DNA of 64,000 nucleotides from CAZCVI01 sp964502145 (GCA_964502145.1 CAZCVI010000008.1:1-64000); one strand, 5' to 3'. Positions 1-8,180 are shown, numbered from the stretch's first letter. Translations and numbers: made by a program. The notes: generated by a model from the sequence alone, not told the origin.

Positions 1-2
1 GC

Positions 3-62
3 GAAGAGGTTATGGTTTTGGGGAGAGATTTTTTGGCGGGGAAGGATAGTGCCGTTAACTGA
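3..62 (+). CDS. possible 3' end of a gene entering from the left
   Basis: An open frame runs from the left edge to a TGA at 60-62 and reads as a plausible protein tail ending in LAGKDSAVN. It would converge with, and slightly overlap, the end of the MazF-type gene on the other strand. There is too little sequence to name a family, and the frame could be open by chance. Confidence 0.25.
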   Translation, partial: EEVMVLGRDFLAGKDSAVN

Positions 63-417
63 AAAATATATTGGAGGGTTTGAACAATATTTCAATGCTC
101 GTAATGATTTCTTCCACTCTGTTTTTTGAGAGTTGTCCGATTTTTTCTTTTAAGTCTGATTTGTTAACCGTAATGATTTGGGTAATGTTGACAACGCTTT
201 TTTTAGGAAGACCACCCTCGCTTTTTTTCAACACAATATTGCCCGGAGAAGAGGCGCGGTTCAGGTTTGATGTCAGAGCACATAGAACAACCGTATTTAT
301 TTTGCTATAATTAAAGGCATTGTTTTGAACCACAACATGGGGATGTCTGTATCCCGGTTCAGAACCTTTTGGCTCTTCCAGTTCAACCCAATAGATATCA
401 CCTTGGTTTATTACCAT
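55..417 (-). CDS. MazF/PemK-type mRNA interferase toxin
   Basis: A 120-residue protein of the usual MazF length. The N-terminus has the family signature QGDIYWVELEEPKGSEPGYRHP, where the GDIYWV strand and the following conserved arginine belong to the RNA-cleaving site; VVVQNNAFN and the TVVLCALTSN strand are also typical. MazF toxins cut single-stranded mRNA and are held inactive by a partner antitoxin. The partner is the gene immediately upstream: its stop overlaps this ATG (ATGGTAA), so the pair is translationally coupled. No damage is visible. The 5' end of this gene is repeated exactly at 1916-1970, a relic of a second copy. Confidence 0.9.
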   Translation of the reverse strand: MVINQGDIYWVELEEPKGSEPGYRHPHVVVQNNAFNYSKINTVVLCALTSNLNRASSPGNIVLKKSEGGLPKKSVVNITQIITVNKSDLKEKIGQLSKNRVEEIITSIEILFKPSNIFFS

Positions 418-665
418 GTGTCCTTGACAATCTCCTGGTATTTCTTTTTTGATTTTGTAAGTCGTTCTGTTTCATCTGCATCAAGGATATCGGGATACGC
501 TTGATTTATTCTTCTGATCAAGTCGAGGTCATTTTTTTTATCAATAAAATACTGGACTGCTTGGGTAAAAATTTGACTTCTGGATAGATTGATTTCAACC
601 GCAAGTTTACTGATGTGGTCCAATAAGGTTTTATCTATTGATATTGCCGTTTTTACAGTTGACAT
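411..665 (-). CDS. ribbon-helix-helix antitoxin of the MazF-type pair
   Basis: An 84-residue protein with a short N-terminal strand (KTAISIDKTLLDHISKLA) followed by two helices, the pattern of a ribbon-helix-helix DNA-binding domain, then a polar tail likely to wrap the toxin. The reading frame extends up to a GTG at 686, but a perfect AGGAGG (complement of 671-676) sits just before the ATG at 665, so that ATG is taken as the start. Its last codons overlap the toxin start. By family precedent it neutralises the toxin and represses its own promoter. Nothing looks broken. Confidence 0.85.
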   Translation of the reverse strand: MSTVKTAISIDKTLLDHISKLAVEINLSRSQIFTQAVQYFIDKKNDLDLIRRINQAYPDILDADETERLTKSKKKYQEIVKDTW

Positions 666-816
666 GTTTTCCTCCTGATTTGTCACCCATAGTGTAGCAC
701 ATTTTTAAAGAAATTCAACCACTTTCTTTTTTTTTCCCATCTTTTATTCGTCTATAATTGCCCCGTATTGCCCCCATCAATTCCTTGCTCTCCTCCTTTA
801 TTTTTTGTGTATCGGT

Positions 817-845
817 TTGTATTGTCCATTGACTTTTGCTAAAAT
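817..845 (+). promoter_or_regulatory. candidate sigma70 promoter before the AAA stump
   Basis: TTGTAT at 817-822 and TAAAAT at 840-845 are separated by 17 bp and lie 35 bp before the ATG at 880. Sequence match only. Confidence 0.4.
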
Positions 846-879
846 AGAGATAGCCGAGAATAAAAACAAGGAGTTGGTT

Positions 880-1002
880 ATGAGACGATTTAGTTCATAT
901 GGTCCAGTGGATACCGATATTCATTATTACGCCCCCAGAACAGAATTAATAAATCGGGCAGTGCATTGTTCACAACCATTTCAAAATGAGGAGAATTTTT
1001 GA
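880..1002 (+). pseudogene. N-terminal stump of an AAA/PD-(D/E)XK-type ATPase
   Basis: A 40-codon frame starting at an ATG with AAGGAG eight bases upstream. It begins MRRFSSYGPVDTDIHYYAPR, which resembles the opening of the two AAA proteins at 37.9-41.2 kb (FF.TAGPI..DMHYCIDP) and the wider family in which this opening leads directly to the Walker A loop. Here the frame stops 26 residues later, before any Walker motif, and downstream sequence in all frames does not resume the family pattern. The ribosome site and promoter survive but the body of the gene is gone. It could instead be a short standalone peptide, which seems less likely. Confidence 0.55.
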
Positions 1003-1320
1003 TGAAAAGCACCAATGCCTCTGCCATGCAGATATTCATGGTCATGATTTTTTGCTGGTTTTTGCCTTCGTGGTGAAACCTTTTTTTTAAACTTCCCCTT
1101 ATATCCAAGTGTTAAAGTAGACGCGGCATCCTTGCCGCATTGATGGGCGATGAATTAAAATAATGCGACAAGGATGTCGCGTCTACAATAGCCTAAACCA
1201 AAAAGCGGATAGAAATCACGAACTTATTGCGATATCGTGAATAGAGGCTGTGAAAAAAAACTGAATAGATACGTTTTTTTTCATTGACAGTTCTTTTTTT
1301 TTGGTTTAGAATAGTATCCG
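1003..1320. other. gene-poor stretch with one inverted repeat
   Basis: No convincing gene in either strand. It contains the inverted repeat at 1117-1186 and otherwise A/T-rich sequence leading into the higB remnant. Confidence 0.6.
1117..1186. repeat. 25-bp imperfect inverted repeat (hairpin element)
   Basis: Left arm 1117-1141 (GTAGACGCGGCATCCTTGCC...) and right arm 1162-1186 are complementary apart from two mismatches, with a 20-bp A/T-rich loop. A related short motif (CGGCGGGACGCCGCCTCTAC) lies at 39540-39559 between the two AAA genes, so this looks like a member of a dispersed palindromic repeat class. Confidence 0.7.
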
Positions 1321-1459
1321 ATGATTCGATCCTTTAAGAATGACTTTAAAAGGAGATCGCAAAGGGCAATACAGTATTCGTATCAATGATCAATGGCGTA
1401 TTTGTTTTCGATTTAATAATGGCAATGCTGATGATGTTGAAGTAATAGACTATCATTAG
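1321..1459 (+). pseudogene. higB: higB toxin remnant with internal deletion
   Basis: The ATG at 1321 opens with MIRSFK, the usual first residues of HigB (RelE-fold) toxins. In another frame, 1346-1459 encodes LKGDRKGQYSIRINDQWR and on to a VEVIDYH tail, the usual HigB C-terminal third with its conserved RINDQWR strand. The middle of the protein, roughly half of a normal 90-odd-residue toxin, is missing and the two parts are out of frame. An ATG at 1340 could still give a 39-residue C-terminal peptide. The stop is followed by higA's ribosome site, as in an intact higBA operon. I infer a single deletion that disarmed the toxin. Confidence 0.85.
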
Positions 1460-1469
1460 GAGGTTAACG

Positions 1470-1787
1470 ATGTTTGAACTGGTCTCACGTCCCACCTTAC
1501 CGGGTGAACTTTTATGGGAGGAATTTATGAAACCCAATGCACTTTCCATAAGAGCCCTTGCGAATCATATTGATGTCTCTTATAGCCGGATTAAAGAAAT
1601 TATTAAAGGCAGAAGAGCAATCACTATAGATACAGCTTTTCGATTGGCTGCCTATTTTAATACAACCCCCGAATTCTGGATCAATGCCCAAAATGCAGTG
1701 GATATGTTCGACATGTTGCAAAACCATCAGATTGATTACCAAAAGATAAGAACAGAACACTGTTTCCCTGAAATGGCCCTTGTTTAA
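1470..1787 (+). CDS. higA: HigA-type antitoxin (XRE helix-turn-helix), toxin partner lost
   Basis: A 105-residue protein with the HigA opening (RPTLPGELLWEEFM), a Cro/C1-type helix-turn-helix around residues 24-65 (LSIRALANHIDVSYSRIKEI) and the usual family tail TAFRLAAYFNTTPEFWINAQ. AGGAGG at 1458-1463 sits six bases before the ATG and overlaps the end of the higB remnant. In this family the antitoxin binds the toxin and represses the operon. With the toxin deleted it can only act as an orphan DNA-binding protein or an anti-toxin against related systems. The frame is intact. Confidence 0.88.
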   Translation: MFELVSRPTLPGELLWEEFMKPNALSIRALANHIDVSYSRIKEIIKGRRAITIDTAFRLAAYFNTTPEFWINAQNAVDMFDMLQNHQIDYQKIRTEHCFPEMALV

Positions 1788-1892
1788 TCTTTTCCTCTCA
1801 ATCCTAAATCCACCGCCAATGCTTTGAAAAGCATATAGAAGATCGCAAAGGCCGCCAACTGGACTGGGAAGATATCTTTCACAATCAAAAAA

Positions 1893-1985
1893 TCATCCCC
1901 AATTCCGATCCCTCAATCCCGGTTCAGAACCTTTTGGCTCTTCCAGTTCAACCCAATAGATATCACCTTGAGGAATCTGGTTCAC
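1893..1985 (-). pseudogene. mazF N-terminal fragment (second copy)
   Basis: From a GTG at 1985 the frame reads VNQIPQGDIYWVELEEPKGS and on to EPG, then leaves the family and stops within a few codons. Positions 1916-1970 are identical to 351-405 in the intact toxin gene (55 bp, no mismatch), while the bases on both sides differ. The fragment therefore derives from a second, closely related mazF gene or from a local copy event. Just left of it, a plus-strand frame near 1819-1915 (FEKHIEDRKGRQLDWEDIF) looks like another gene scrap, perhaps the tail of a restriction/modification enzyme, which I cannot confirm. Confidence 0.7.
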
Positions 1986-2047
1986 CGCCAAATTCTTGAA
2001 ATCGTTATGGCCGAATTGGACGATGTGGACTAAATGGACAAAAAAAA
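1972..2047. repeat. dispersed 9-mer inverted-repeat element, copy A (left half only)
   Basis: Begins with a terminal repeat (TCTGGTTCACCGCCAAATTC then TTGAAATCGTTATGG) and continues into TGGAC units spaced by 9 bp. The right half is absent; the A-run that would start the loop is followed directly by the terminator of the exporter gene. The terminal part matches, in reverse complement, the end of copy B at 5738-5771. Confidence 0.65.
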
Positions 2048-2077
2048 AGCTACAAGCTGCCACCAGCAGCTTGTAGC
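2040..2077 (-). terminator. rho-independent terminator of the peptidase/ABC exporter gene
   Basis: On the minus strand a perfect 12-bp stem (2049-2060 with 2066-2077, GCTACAAGCTGC) with a 5-base loop is followed by nine T (complement of the A-run 2040-2048). It lies about 40 bp beyond the stop of the exporter gene. Confidence 0.9.
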
Positions 2078-2117
2078 CCTTGGTAATACATGATAAGTAA
2101 CAGTAAAAACTATATGA

Positions 2118-5100
2118 TTATTTAGTCACGTGTAATTCAGTACCTTTTGTAACAAAATCAATCTGACCGAAATCCATTTTGATCACCTTATCGGCGACAT
2201 CAAAGTAATGATCATCATGGGTGATTGCCATAACAATCTTTCCTTCGGCTTTCATTCTGCCCAGCAGTGTCCTGTAAAAGAATTTGCGGAACTGGGGATC
2301 CTGATCAGCGGCTACCTCGTCGAAAAGATAGATGGGAGAATCCTCAAGGTAACACTGTAACAACGCCAACCGCTTCTTTTGCCCACCGGAAAGATCAATC
2401 GTGGTAAACGCGTTATCTTTGATATCCACTTTACCGGTCAGTTCTAACAGCTTGATGTGCTCGGTCACTTTTTGTTCTTGACCAGTGAGATCAGCATCGT
2501 ACAATTTTTTAAAGAGGTTAAAATCACCAAAGACAACGGAGAAATACTCGCCCATCTGGAAATTGGGAATATCCACACCGTTAATCCTCAGATAACCGCC
2601 ATCGGAAGTATACAAACCAGTCAACAGTTTTGCCAGGGTGGTTTTACCACTGCCATTACCACCGACGATAAACACAATTTCACCTCTCTTGGCATCCAGA
2701 CTCAGAGGACCGACAGAAAAGGTTTTGGGTGCGGCATTTTCCTCGGCAACAGGTTCTTTAATTTCGCCATCAGCAAGAGGAGCTGGACTCTTTTCATCTT
2801 TTTTCGCTGCCAATGCAGGTTTCTTAGCCACATCAAAGGCTTCCAGCGTTTTATAATCAAAGAAAAGATTATGGGCTTCCAGAGTTTGCACATTGTTCTT
2901 GGGCACAGGAAGCTCTTTTTTGGCATCTTCCTCACTCATATTGGCTGGAACCGCATCAATAAAAGTCTTAACTCGATTCCATGCCACCTGGATCTGAATA
3001 ATCATGGGCATAGAACCTAAAATATAGTTAATAGGACCGATCAAGTACAATAACGCGATAATAAAACTCATCAAGGTAACATCCTTGATTTCAGGGAAGA
3101 GACGGGGCACCAGGAATCCAACAGCACCGAGTATAATAATCAGCAAGGATTCACCCACCAGAAAGGCATTGATCAATTTGACATTGGCTATCTGGGAGGT
3201 GTTACGGAATTCGTTACAACTGACTTCTAAATCGCCCTTGTAGTTCATTTTCTTTCTGATATGAAGACTAAGTTCTTTAAACCCGGCAATCATTCCATTT
3301 AGCAGTCCTAGATACACATTCTGGGATTCCCTGGCCAGTTCAAGATACTTTCCTGCTTCCCTGCCAAGGACATAATATGTAGCCGCTACGATCACAATGA
3401 CCAAGAGGGTTACTGCCGTGGCCCAAAAAGCTATCGTACCGAGGTACAGAAACACGGCGATGACAGTGATGGTATTATTGAGTATGCCTACAAAAAGTCC
3501 GGCGGAATTGGCGATTTGGCCAGTATCATTGCTCAATGTGGCCAGCACTTGTCCACCATCGATCCGTTCAAACCGTTGATAGGAGGTAAAAAAGATTTTA
3601 CCAATCAATTTCATCCGCAAATCATAGACAATATCCACGGTGATACCGAGTAGTTTGGTTTGTACTACTTTGCGACCGGTAATATACAAGACCAAGGTCA
3701 GTAGGAAATAAAATACGATGTACCCGATATTGTTTTTCATATAAATCGAACCGGTAATGATGAACATGATCACGGCATTGGCCACGCCAGAAATCAAACT
3801 GATCACCAATAATGTCGGCAAGGATTTAAGATATTTATTCTTATGGGGGAAAAGGGTGGAGAGAATGACGCCGATGTAACTCAGCAACATCACCGTCAAA
3901 ATCAAGATAATGGCCACTTGAAAACTCAGAGGTGACCAGACAATTGCCATATCCCATGACGCACCAGTTAACGTTTTTGGAATAAGATAGATCGCCAGCA
4001 GGAAGGGTAAGAATAAAATCAACACACCCACGAACCTGAGGAGTTTACGAAAGGTGAGACCTTCAAAGGCACGATTTTTCTTTATCAGGTCATATACGAT
4101 GGAACAATAAAACAAAAGGGTAACCAACAGGGAAAATCCGACCATCAGCGATAGGACGGTAAAAGTCTTATCAAGGGAGTCGTCAGGTTGCATTGCCATG
4201 GAACTGGTGTCACCATACAACCAGTTATAAACAACAGTGCCAATGAACCCGGTCATGTTGGTATTGGAATTGGCTAAAATAGCCACACCACGTTTGTCTT
4301 TCTGGCTAAAAACAAAGTAACTGGTAAAATTGGGGTTAAGGCCGCCATGAAAAATACTGGCCGTGCCAATTTGGTTGACAAACCAACCGATGGCATAAGA
4401 GGTCAAAGTATTGCCTGGAGGAGCTACCGATAAATCGGCAGTATGGGTTTCTTTTAGGAGGGGAGTTAGCGGGGTTTCGATTGCGCCCATTTGAAATTGC
4501 AGCCAACGGGCGATATCGTTGCTATTAGAAACGACGTAACCAGCAGGAATATTGGCACGATAGACCGGGGCGACATAAGGGCGGGGTTTGAAAAAACCAA
4601 TCTTATAACCCACGGCCATATTAACAGGAGGGTTACTCTGATCCACGCCAGCCATTGAATTATTCATCCCCAATGGTTTTAAGATATCATTCATCACATA
4701 GGATTCAAAAGTCACACCGGATACCATTTGGATTATCAACCCGACCACATCATAGTTCACTGTTGAATATTCAAACATCGTACCGGGACGCGTTTTTAAA
4801 TCAAAACCCACCAACCCGCGCACGGTATTTTCCAATATTTTGTCATCCGCCCCACGAGGAATTTTTGCAATGGCATCGGTGGGTATTCCGCTGGTATGAT
4901 AAAGCATTTGACGTATAGTGATTTCGCAGGGTTTGCCTGCATACTTTACAGAGAACCACGGTAAATATTTTGAAACAGGATCATCCAGTTTAATTTTTCC
5001 CTGTGCCTCAAGATTCACCGCGGCTAAACCAGTAAACGCCTTGGATGTGGACCCTAATTCGAACAATGTCTCCGCTGTAACCGGGAGTTTTCGTTCTTTG

Positions 5101-5339
5101 TCTGCATACCCAAATCCCTTGATATAAAGGGGTTTGTCGCCATCAATGATGATCACGCTCAAACCAGGGATATTTCCATCATCCATTATCTTTTTCACTT
5201 CTTTCTCAATGGATGCAAAATTTGCGTTATTTTGGGAGCTGGTATTCTCAGCGACCAAAAATGAATGCATCAATAAGAACAGAAATAAGGGAAGCATAAC
5301 AGATAACGCCAAAATTTTTCGAAATTTCTGACCGTTCAT
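2118..5339 (-). CDS. serine-hydrolase / cyclic-peptide-type ABC exporter fusion
   Basis: A 1073-residue three-part protein. After a signal-anchor (residues 9-30) comes a beta-lactamase/DD-peptidase-fold hydrolase (about 40-375) with the S97-T-S-K100 active-site motif, YSTVNY at 191-196 and HGG at 331-333. Three membrane helices follow (about 395-497). From about 505 it is an ABC exporter of the SyrD/PvdE-like cyclic-peptide type: membrane domain, then an ATPase with Walker A GGNGSGKTT (893-901), LSGGQ (983-987), Walker B IYLFDE (1003-1008) and H1041. An Ala/Lys/Glu-rich insert (about 836-872) interrupts the start of the ATPase domain. Known relatives in logic are ClbP (periplasmic hydrolase plus three helices, removing a prodrug cap) and ZmaM, where such a peptidase is joined to an exporter. 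I infer that it exports and trims a peptide product; no NRPS gene is in view. Start supported by AAGGAG; single-gene unit with its own promoter and terminator. Confidence 0.88.
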   Translation of the reverse strand: MNGQKFRKILALSVMLPLFLFLLMHSFLVAENTSSQNNANFASIEKEVKKIMDDGNIPGLSVIIIDGDKPLYIKGFGYADKERKLPVTAETLFELGSTSKAFTGLAAVNLEAQGKIKLDDPVSKYLPWFSVKYAGKPCEITIRQMLYHTSGIPTDAIAKIPRGADDKILENTVRGLVGFDLKTRPGTMFEYSTVNYDVVGLIIQMVSGVTFESYVMNDILKPLGMNNSMAGVDQSNPPVNMAVGYKIGFFKPRPYVAPVYRANIPAGYVVSNSNDIARWLQFQMGAIETPLTPLLKETHTADLSVAPPGNTLTSYAIGWFVNQIGTASIFHGGLNPNFTSYFVFSQKDKRGVAILANSNTNMTGFIGTVVYNWLYGDTSSMAMQPDDSLDKTFTVLSLMVGFSLLVTLLFYCSIVYDLIKKNRAFEGLTFRKLLRFVGVLILFLPFLLAIYLIPKTLTGASWDMAIVWSPLSFQVAIILILTVMLLSYIGVILSTLFPHKNKYLKSLPTLLVISLISGVANAVIMFIITGSIYMKNNIGYIVFYFLLTLVLYITGRKVVQTKLLGITVDIVYDLRMKLIGKIFFTSYQRFERIDGGQVLATLSNDTGQIANSAGLFVGILNNTITVIAVFLYLGTIAFWATAVTLLVIVIVAATYYVLGREAGKYLELARESQNVYLGLLNGMIAGFKELSLHIRKKMNYKGDLEVSCNEFRNTSQIANVKLINAFLVGESLLIIILGAVGFLVPRLFPEIKDVTLMSFIIALLYLIGPINYILGSMPMIIQIQVAWNRVKTFIDAVPANMSEEDAKKELPVPKNNVQTLEAHNLFFDYKTLEAFDVAKKPALAAKKDEKSPAPLADGEIKEPVAEENAAPKTFSVGPLSLDAKRGEIVFIVGGNGSGKTTLAKLLTGLYTSDGGYLRINGVDIPNFQMGEYFSVVFGDFNLFKKLYDADLTGQEQKVTEHIKLLELTGKVDIKDNAFTTIDLSGGQKKRLALLQCYLEDSPIYLFDEVAADQDPQFRKFFYRTLLGRMKAEGKIVMAITHDDHYFDVADKVIKMDFGQIDFVTKGTELHVTK

Positions 5340-5490
5340 TCATATTCTCCTTTATTAAAAGTAGTATAAAGTATGTCTGATGTCTTCAGCGCATTGAAGA
5401 TGACAACAAGAATTCATGAATACTGAACACACTCTTAACACGCTTTTTAATGAGCCACTCGACATTTTGTTAAACAATTTGTTAAAGTAA

Positions 5491-5519
5491 ACTATATGAT
5501 AAAATTGGGTTTATGTCAA
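5491..5519 (-). promoter_or_regulatory. sigma70-type promoter of the exporter fusion gene
   Basis: On the minus strand TTGACA (complement of 5514-5519), 17 bp, then TATAGT (complement of 5491-5496). The implied leader before the ATG at 5339 is about 145 nt. Confidence 0.7.
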
Positions 5520-5640
5520 CTATTTTTCTGGAATTTTTTACGCTTTAAACCCATGTTTTGAGGGCTTGGGTTAATCGGTCCACCCCGGTAATGGTATTGT
5601 AATAGGCCCCTTGTTGTTGTCCAGCAATCTAGGAAACACA

Positions 5641-5771
5641 GAATGGACAATATGGGCAATGTGGACCCCAAAACAAAAGTTTTTTTTGTCCACTTTGTCC
5701 ACTTTGTCCATATAGTCCACATAATCCATATAGTCCATAACGATTTCAAGAATTTGACGGTGAATTCTGGG
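5641..5771. repeat. dispersed 9-mer inverted-repeat element, copy B
   Basis: Left array with TGGAC/TGGGC units (5641-5671), an A/T loop (CCAAAACAAAAGTTTTTTTT), then a longer right array of GTCCA units every 9 bp (5689-5738) and the terminal repeat ACGATTTCAAGAATTTGACG GTGAATTCTGG. The two arrays are complementary and could form a long hairpin. Confidence 0.75.
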
Positions 5772-5875
5772 TGCCTGACCCGTTTTCTTTTACTCTGTTA
5801 TATGATATATTGAATTCTGATACAAACAAATCATAGGTGATGGTTGTCTTGAAATTTTTAAAATTGGAGGCATGA

Positions 5876-6274
5876 ATGCTGGTGAAAAAAAAAGCTGTGG
5901 TTGTGGATGACGATTTAAAAATAGTGATGATGGTGGAAAAAGCTCTAACCGGTATCGGATTCGAGGTTTTCCAAGCTGAGAATGGCATTAAAGCTTTGGA
6001 ACTGGTAAAACGAGAGAGACCGGATTTGTTGATCACCGACATCCTGATCCCTGGCATAGACGGAATAAAACTATGCAAAAGAGTTAAAGAGGAACTGGAC
6101 GAGGATAATATCAAAGTGATTATCATCACAGGAGTCTTCAATGAATCCAATTTCAGACTGGAAATGGATTGCAACGCGGATGCCTTTATCGCCAAACCGT
6201 TAGACATCAAAAAACTGGTGCAACTGGTAGAAACCACGATCATTGGCAACAACAGGATGAATCCCATACAATAA
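5876..6274 (+). CDS. single-domain response regulator
   Basis: 132 residues, a receiver domain and nothing else. Acidic pocket D11-D13, phosphorylation site D55 (in LLITDILIPG), T85 and K107 are all present. GGAGG ends five bases before the ATG. Such CheY-like proteins pass phosphate between kinases, phosphotransfer domains and targets by protein contact. It lies 58 bp before the hybrid kinase, whose Hpt domain is a natural partner. The gap between them is almost pure A/T. Output target unknown. Confidence 0.93.
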   Translation: MLVKKKAVVVDDDLKIVMMVEKALTGIGFEVFQAENGIKALELVKRERPDLLITDILIPGIDGIKLCKRVKEELDEDNIKVIIITGVFNESNFRLEMDCNADAFIAKPLDIKKLVQLVETTIIGNNRMNPIQ

Positions 6275-6332
6275 AATATAAATCACATATCATATATATA
6301 ATATATACTATATATATGATAAAAAGAGAAAA

Positions 6333-8180
6333 ATGGCCAAAACAGATCGCCTTTCGTCTTCACAGGATGTTTTCAGACACGAAACCGAAGTATTAAAAAA
6401 AGCCACTGAAATTGACGTGGCACGAGCACTTCCCCACGTAACACTCCAGGGGGAATACAACCTCCTGGTGAATGAATACCAGAAATTACTACTCAAGACC
6501 AGTAAAATCACCCGTGTTGGAGACAGTAGCCAAAAAAAATTGTTCTCCGCTTATGAGAAAATCGAGAACCAGAATCACCTGCTAACCGAGGCCAGACAAG
6601 AGGCAGACCGCGCCAATAAAGCTAAAAGCAATTTCCTGGCCATCATGAGTCACGAAATCCGCACCCCGATGAATGTTATCCTGGGCATGACGGAATTAAC
6701 TCTTGCCACGCCGTTGAATGAAAAACAACAGGATTACCTGGAAACGGTTCAAAAGGCAAGTCAGAGTCTACTTAAAGTCATCGAAGACATCCTGGATTTT
6801 TCCAAAATTGAGGCAGGAAAACTATTCTTGGAAAAAATCGATTTCAACTTGAAAGAAACACTTGATCTCGTGGTAAAAATGATGGGGTTACCAGCGCTTC
6901 AAAAGGGATTGGCGCTTCATTGCCACATTGCCCCGGACGTGCCCTTAATCCTGTCTGGAGATTTTGAAAGGTTAAAACAAATCCTGGTCAACCTGGTGGG
7001 AAATGCAATCAAATTCACGGACTCTGGACACATCCAAATTGATGTTCAACGTTACGACACTGGCGCGGACAATCCCACGGAAACAGCATATCGAACAGGT
7101 GAAATTCCATTAATATTTTTTGTTCGGGATACGGGTATCGGCGTTCCTGAAGAGAAAAGAGACTCCATTTTTGAGAGTTTCAGTCAGGCTGATCGGTCTA
7201 CAACCCGGCAATATGGCGGCACTGGTCTGGGTTTGACTATATGCAAGCAGTTGGTGGAATTGATGAAAGGCTCCATCCGGATTGAAAGCAGGGAACCCAA
7301 AGGCAGTCAATTTATTTTTACGGCGGTCTTTAGTGCGGGAAATCCAGCGGCTGTCACGGTCCAAACAACTAAATCCGCTACGAACCGCGAGCCATCCACA
7401 CCGCTTCATATCCTGTTGGCGGAAGACAATCCCACCAATGCGAAACTGGCCCTGGTTTACCTGGAAAAACTGGGACATCACGTCTGCCATGTGACCAATG
7501 GCAGAGAAGTGTTGAACCAATTGCCAAAAGAAGTATACGACCTGGTTCTGATGGACCTGGAAATGCCAGAAATGGATGGGTATGAAGCAGCCAATCTGAT
7601 CCGTTCTGACACATCTGGCACCTTTGCCATAAATATCCCGATCGTCGCATTAACCGCTCACTCCATGGTAGAATACAGGGAAAAAGTTTTTCACTGCGGC
7701 ATGAACGAGCTGATCACCAAGCCGATAGACTTCGATAAATTGGCTCTTGTCCTGGCCAAACTTAAGTACCACGAACACCCAGTGCCCCAGAATTCTCAAT
7801 CGCTGGAAGAACCACAGAACAGAAAATTCTCCTATCGCGTCCTAAACGCAAACGCGGCTCTGGGAAGAATTGGAAACGATATGGATATGTACCAGAAGTT
7901 TTGCGTGATGGTATTTGAGGAAATACCGGATATTAAGAATAAATTACACGCCGCGTTGCAAGCTGGCGATTTTGAGATGCTGCGAAAACATGCCCATTAT
8001 TTAAAAGGATCGGCAGCCACAATCGGGGCGGAAAAAACCTCCCATCACGCGGCACTACTTGAACATGCTGCCCATAACCAAAAGGATCTCAAACACGCCA
8101 CAGCGCTCCTCGGTAAATTAGATTCGCAATTACACCTCTTAATACAAACACTAGGCACCAGAATCTCTGCGGGACAATAA
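6333..8180 (+). CDS. hybrid sensor histidine kinase with receiver and Hpt domains
   Basis: 615 residues without a membrane segment. N-terminal coiled region contains the module KITRVGDSSQKKL (about 58-70) that recurs in neighbouring signalling proteins. HisKA with H107 (IMSHEIRTPMN), ATPase domain with N224 and the DTGIGV and GGTGLGL boxes (about 215-335), receiver with D408 (LMDLEMPEMDG, 358-475), and a C-terminal Hpt domain with H555 (AHYLKGS). This is a complete His-Asp-His relay ready to hand phosphate to a separate receiver, such as the gene just upstream. It has no PAS or other recognisable sensor, so the input may come through the N-terminal helix. Ribosome site is weak. Confidence 0.93.
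   Translation: MAKTDRLSSSQDVFRHETEVLKKATEIDVARALPHVTLQGEYNLLVNEYQKLLLKTSKITRVGDSSQKKLFSAYEKIENQNHLLTEARQEADRANKAKSNFLAIMSHEIRTPMNVILGMTELTLATPLNEKQQDYLETVQKASQSLLKVIEDILDFSKIEAGKLFLEKIDFNLKETLDLVVKMMGLPALQKGLALHCHIAPDVPLILSGDFERLKQILVNLVGNAIKFTDSGHIQIDVQRYDTGADNPTETAYRTGEIPLIFFVRDTGIGVPEEKRDSIFESFSQADRSTTRQYGGTGLGLTICKQLVELMKGSIRIESREPKGSQFIFTAVFSAGNPAAVTVQTTKSATNREPSTPLHILLAEDNPTNAKLALVYLEKLGHHVCHVTNGREVLNQLPKEVYDLVLMDLEMPEMDGYEAANLIRSDTSGTFAINIPIVALTAHSMVEYREKVFHCGMNELITKPIDFDKLALVLAKLKYHEHPVPQNSQSLEEPQNRKFSYRVLNANAALGRIGNDMDMYQKFCVMVFEEIPDIKNKLHAALQAGDFEMLRKHAHYLKGSAATIGAEKTSHHAALLEHAAHNQKDLKHATALLGKLDSQLHLLIQTLGTRISAGQ

Larger units (their letters stand above)
5340..5875. other. intergenic region with exporter promoter and repeat copy B
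   Basis: Divergent spacer between the exporter gene (left) and the response regulator (right). Contents I can support are the promoter at 5491-5519 and the repeat element at 5641-5771. An apparent minus-strand frame of W-T-K/I repeats here is only the translated 9-mer array. No gene seen. Confidence 0.7.

Noticed and set aside
890..1108. 72-residue minus-strand frame over the AAA stump
   Set aside because: No ribosome site and no recognisable family; the plus-strand stump explains the sequence better.
2457..3020. 187-residue plus-strand frame inside the exporter gene
   Set aside because: Antisense shadow of the ATPase and membrane domains; no start signal or family.
5516..5749. 77-residue W-T-K/I repeat protein on the minus strand
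   Set aside because: It is the translated 9-bp array of repeat copy B; a 9-bp period always gives three-residue repeats. No ribosome site.
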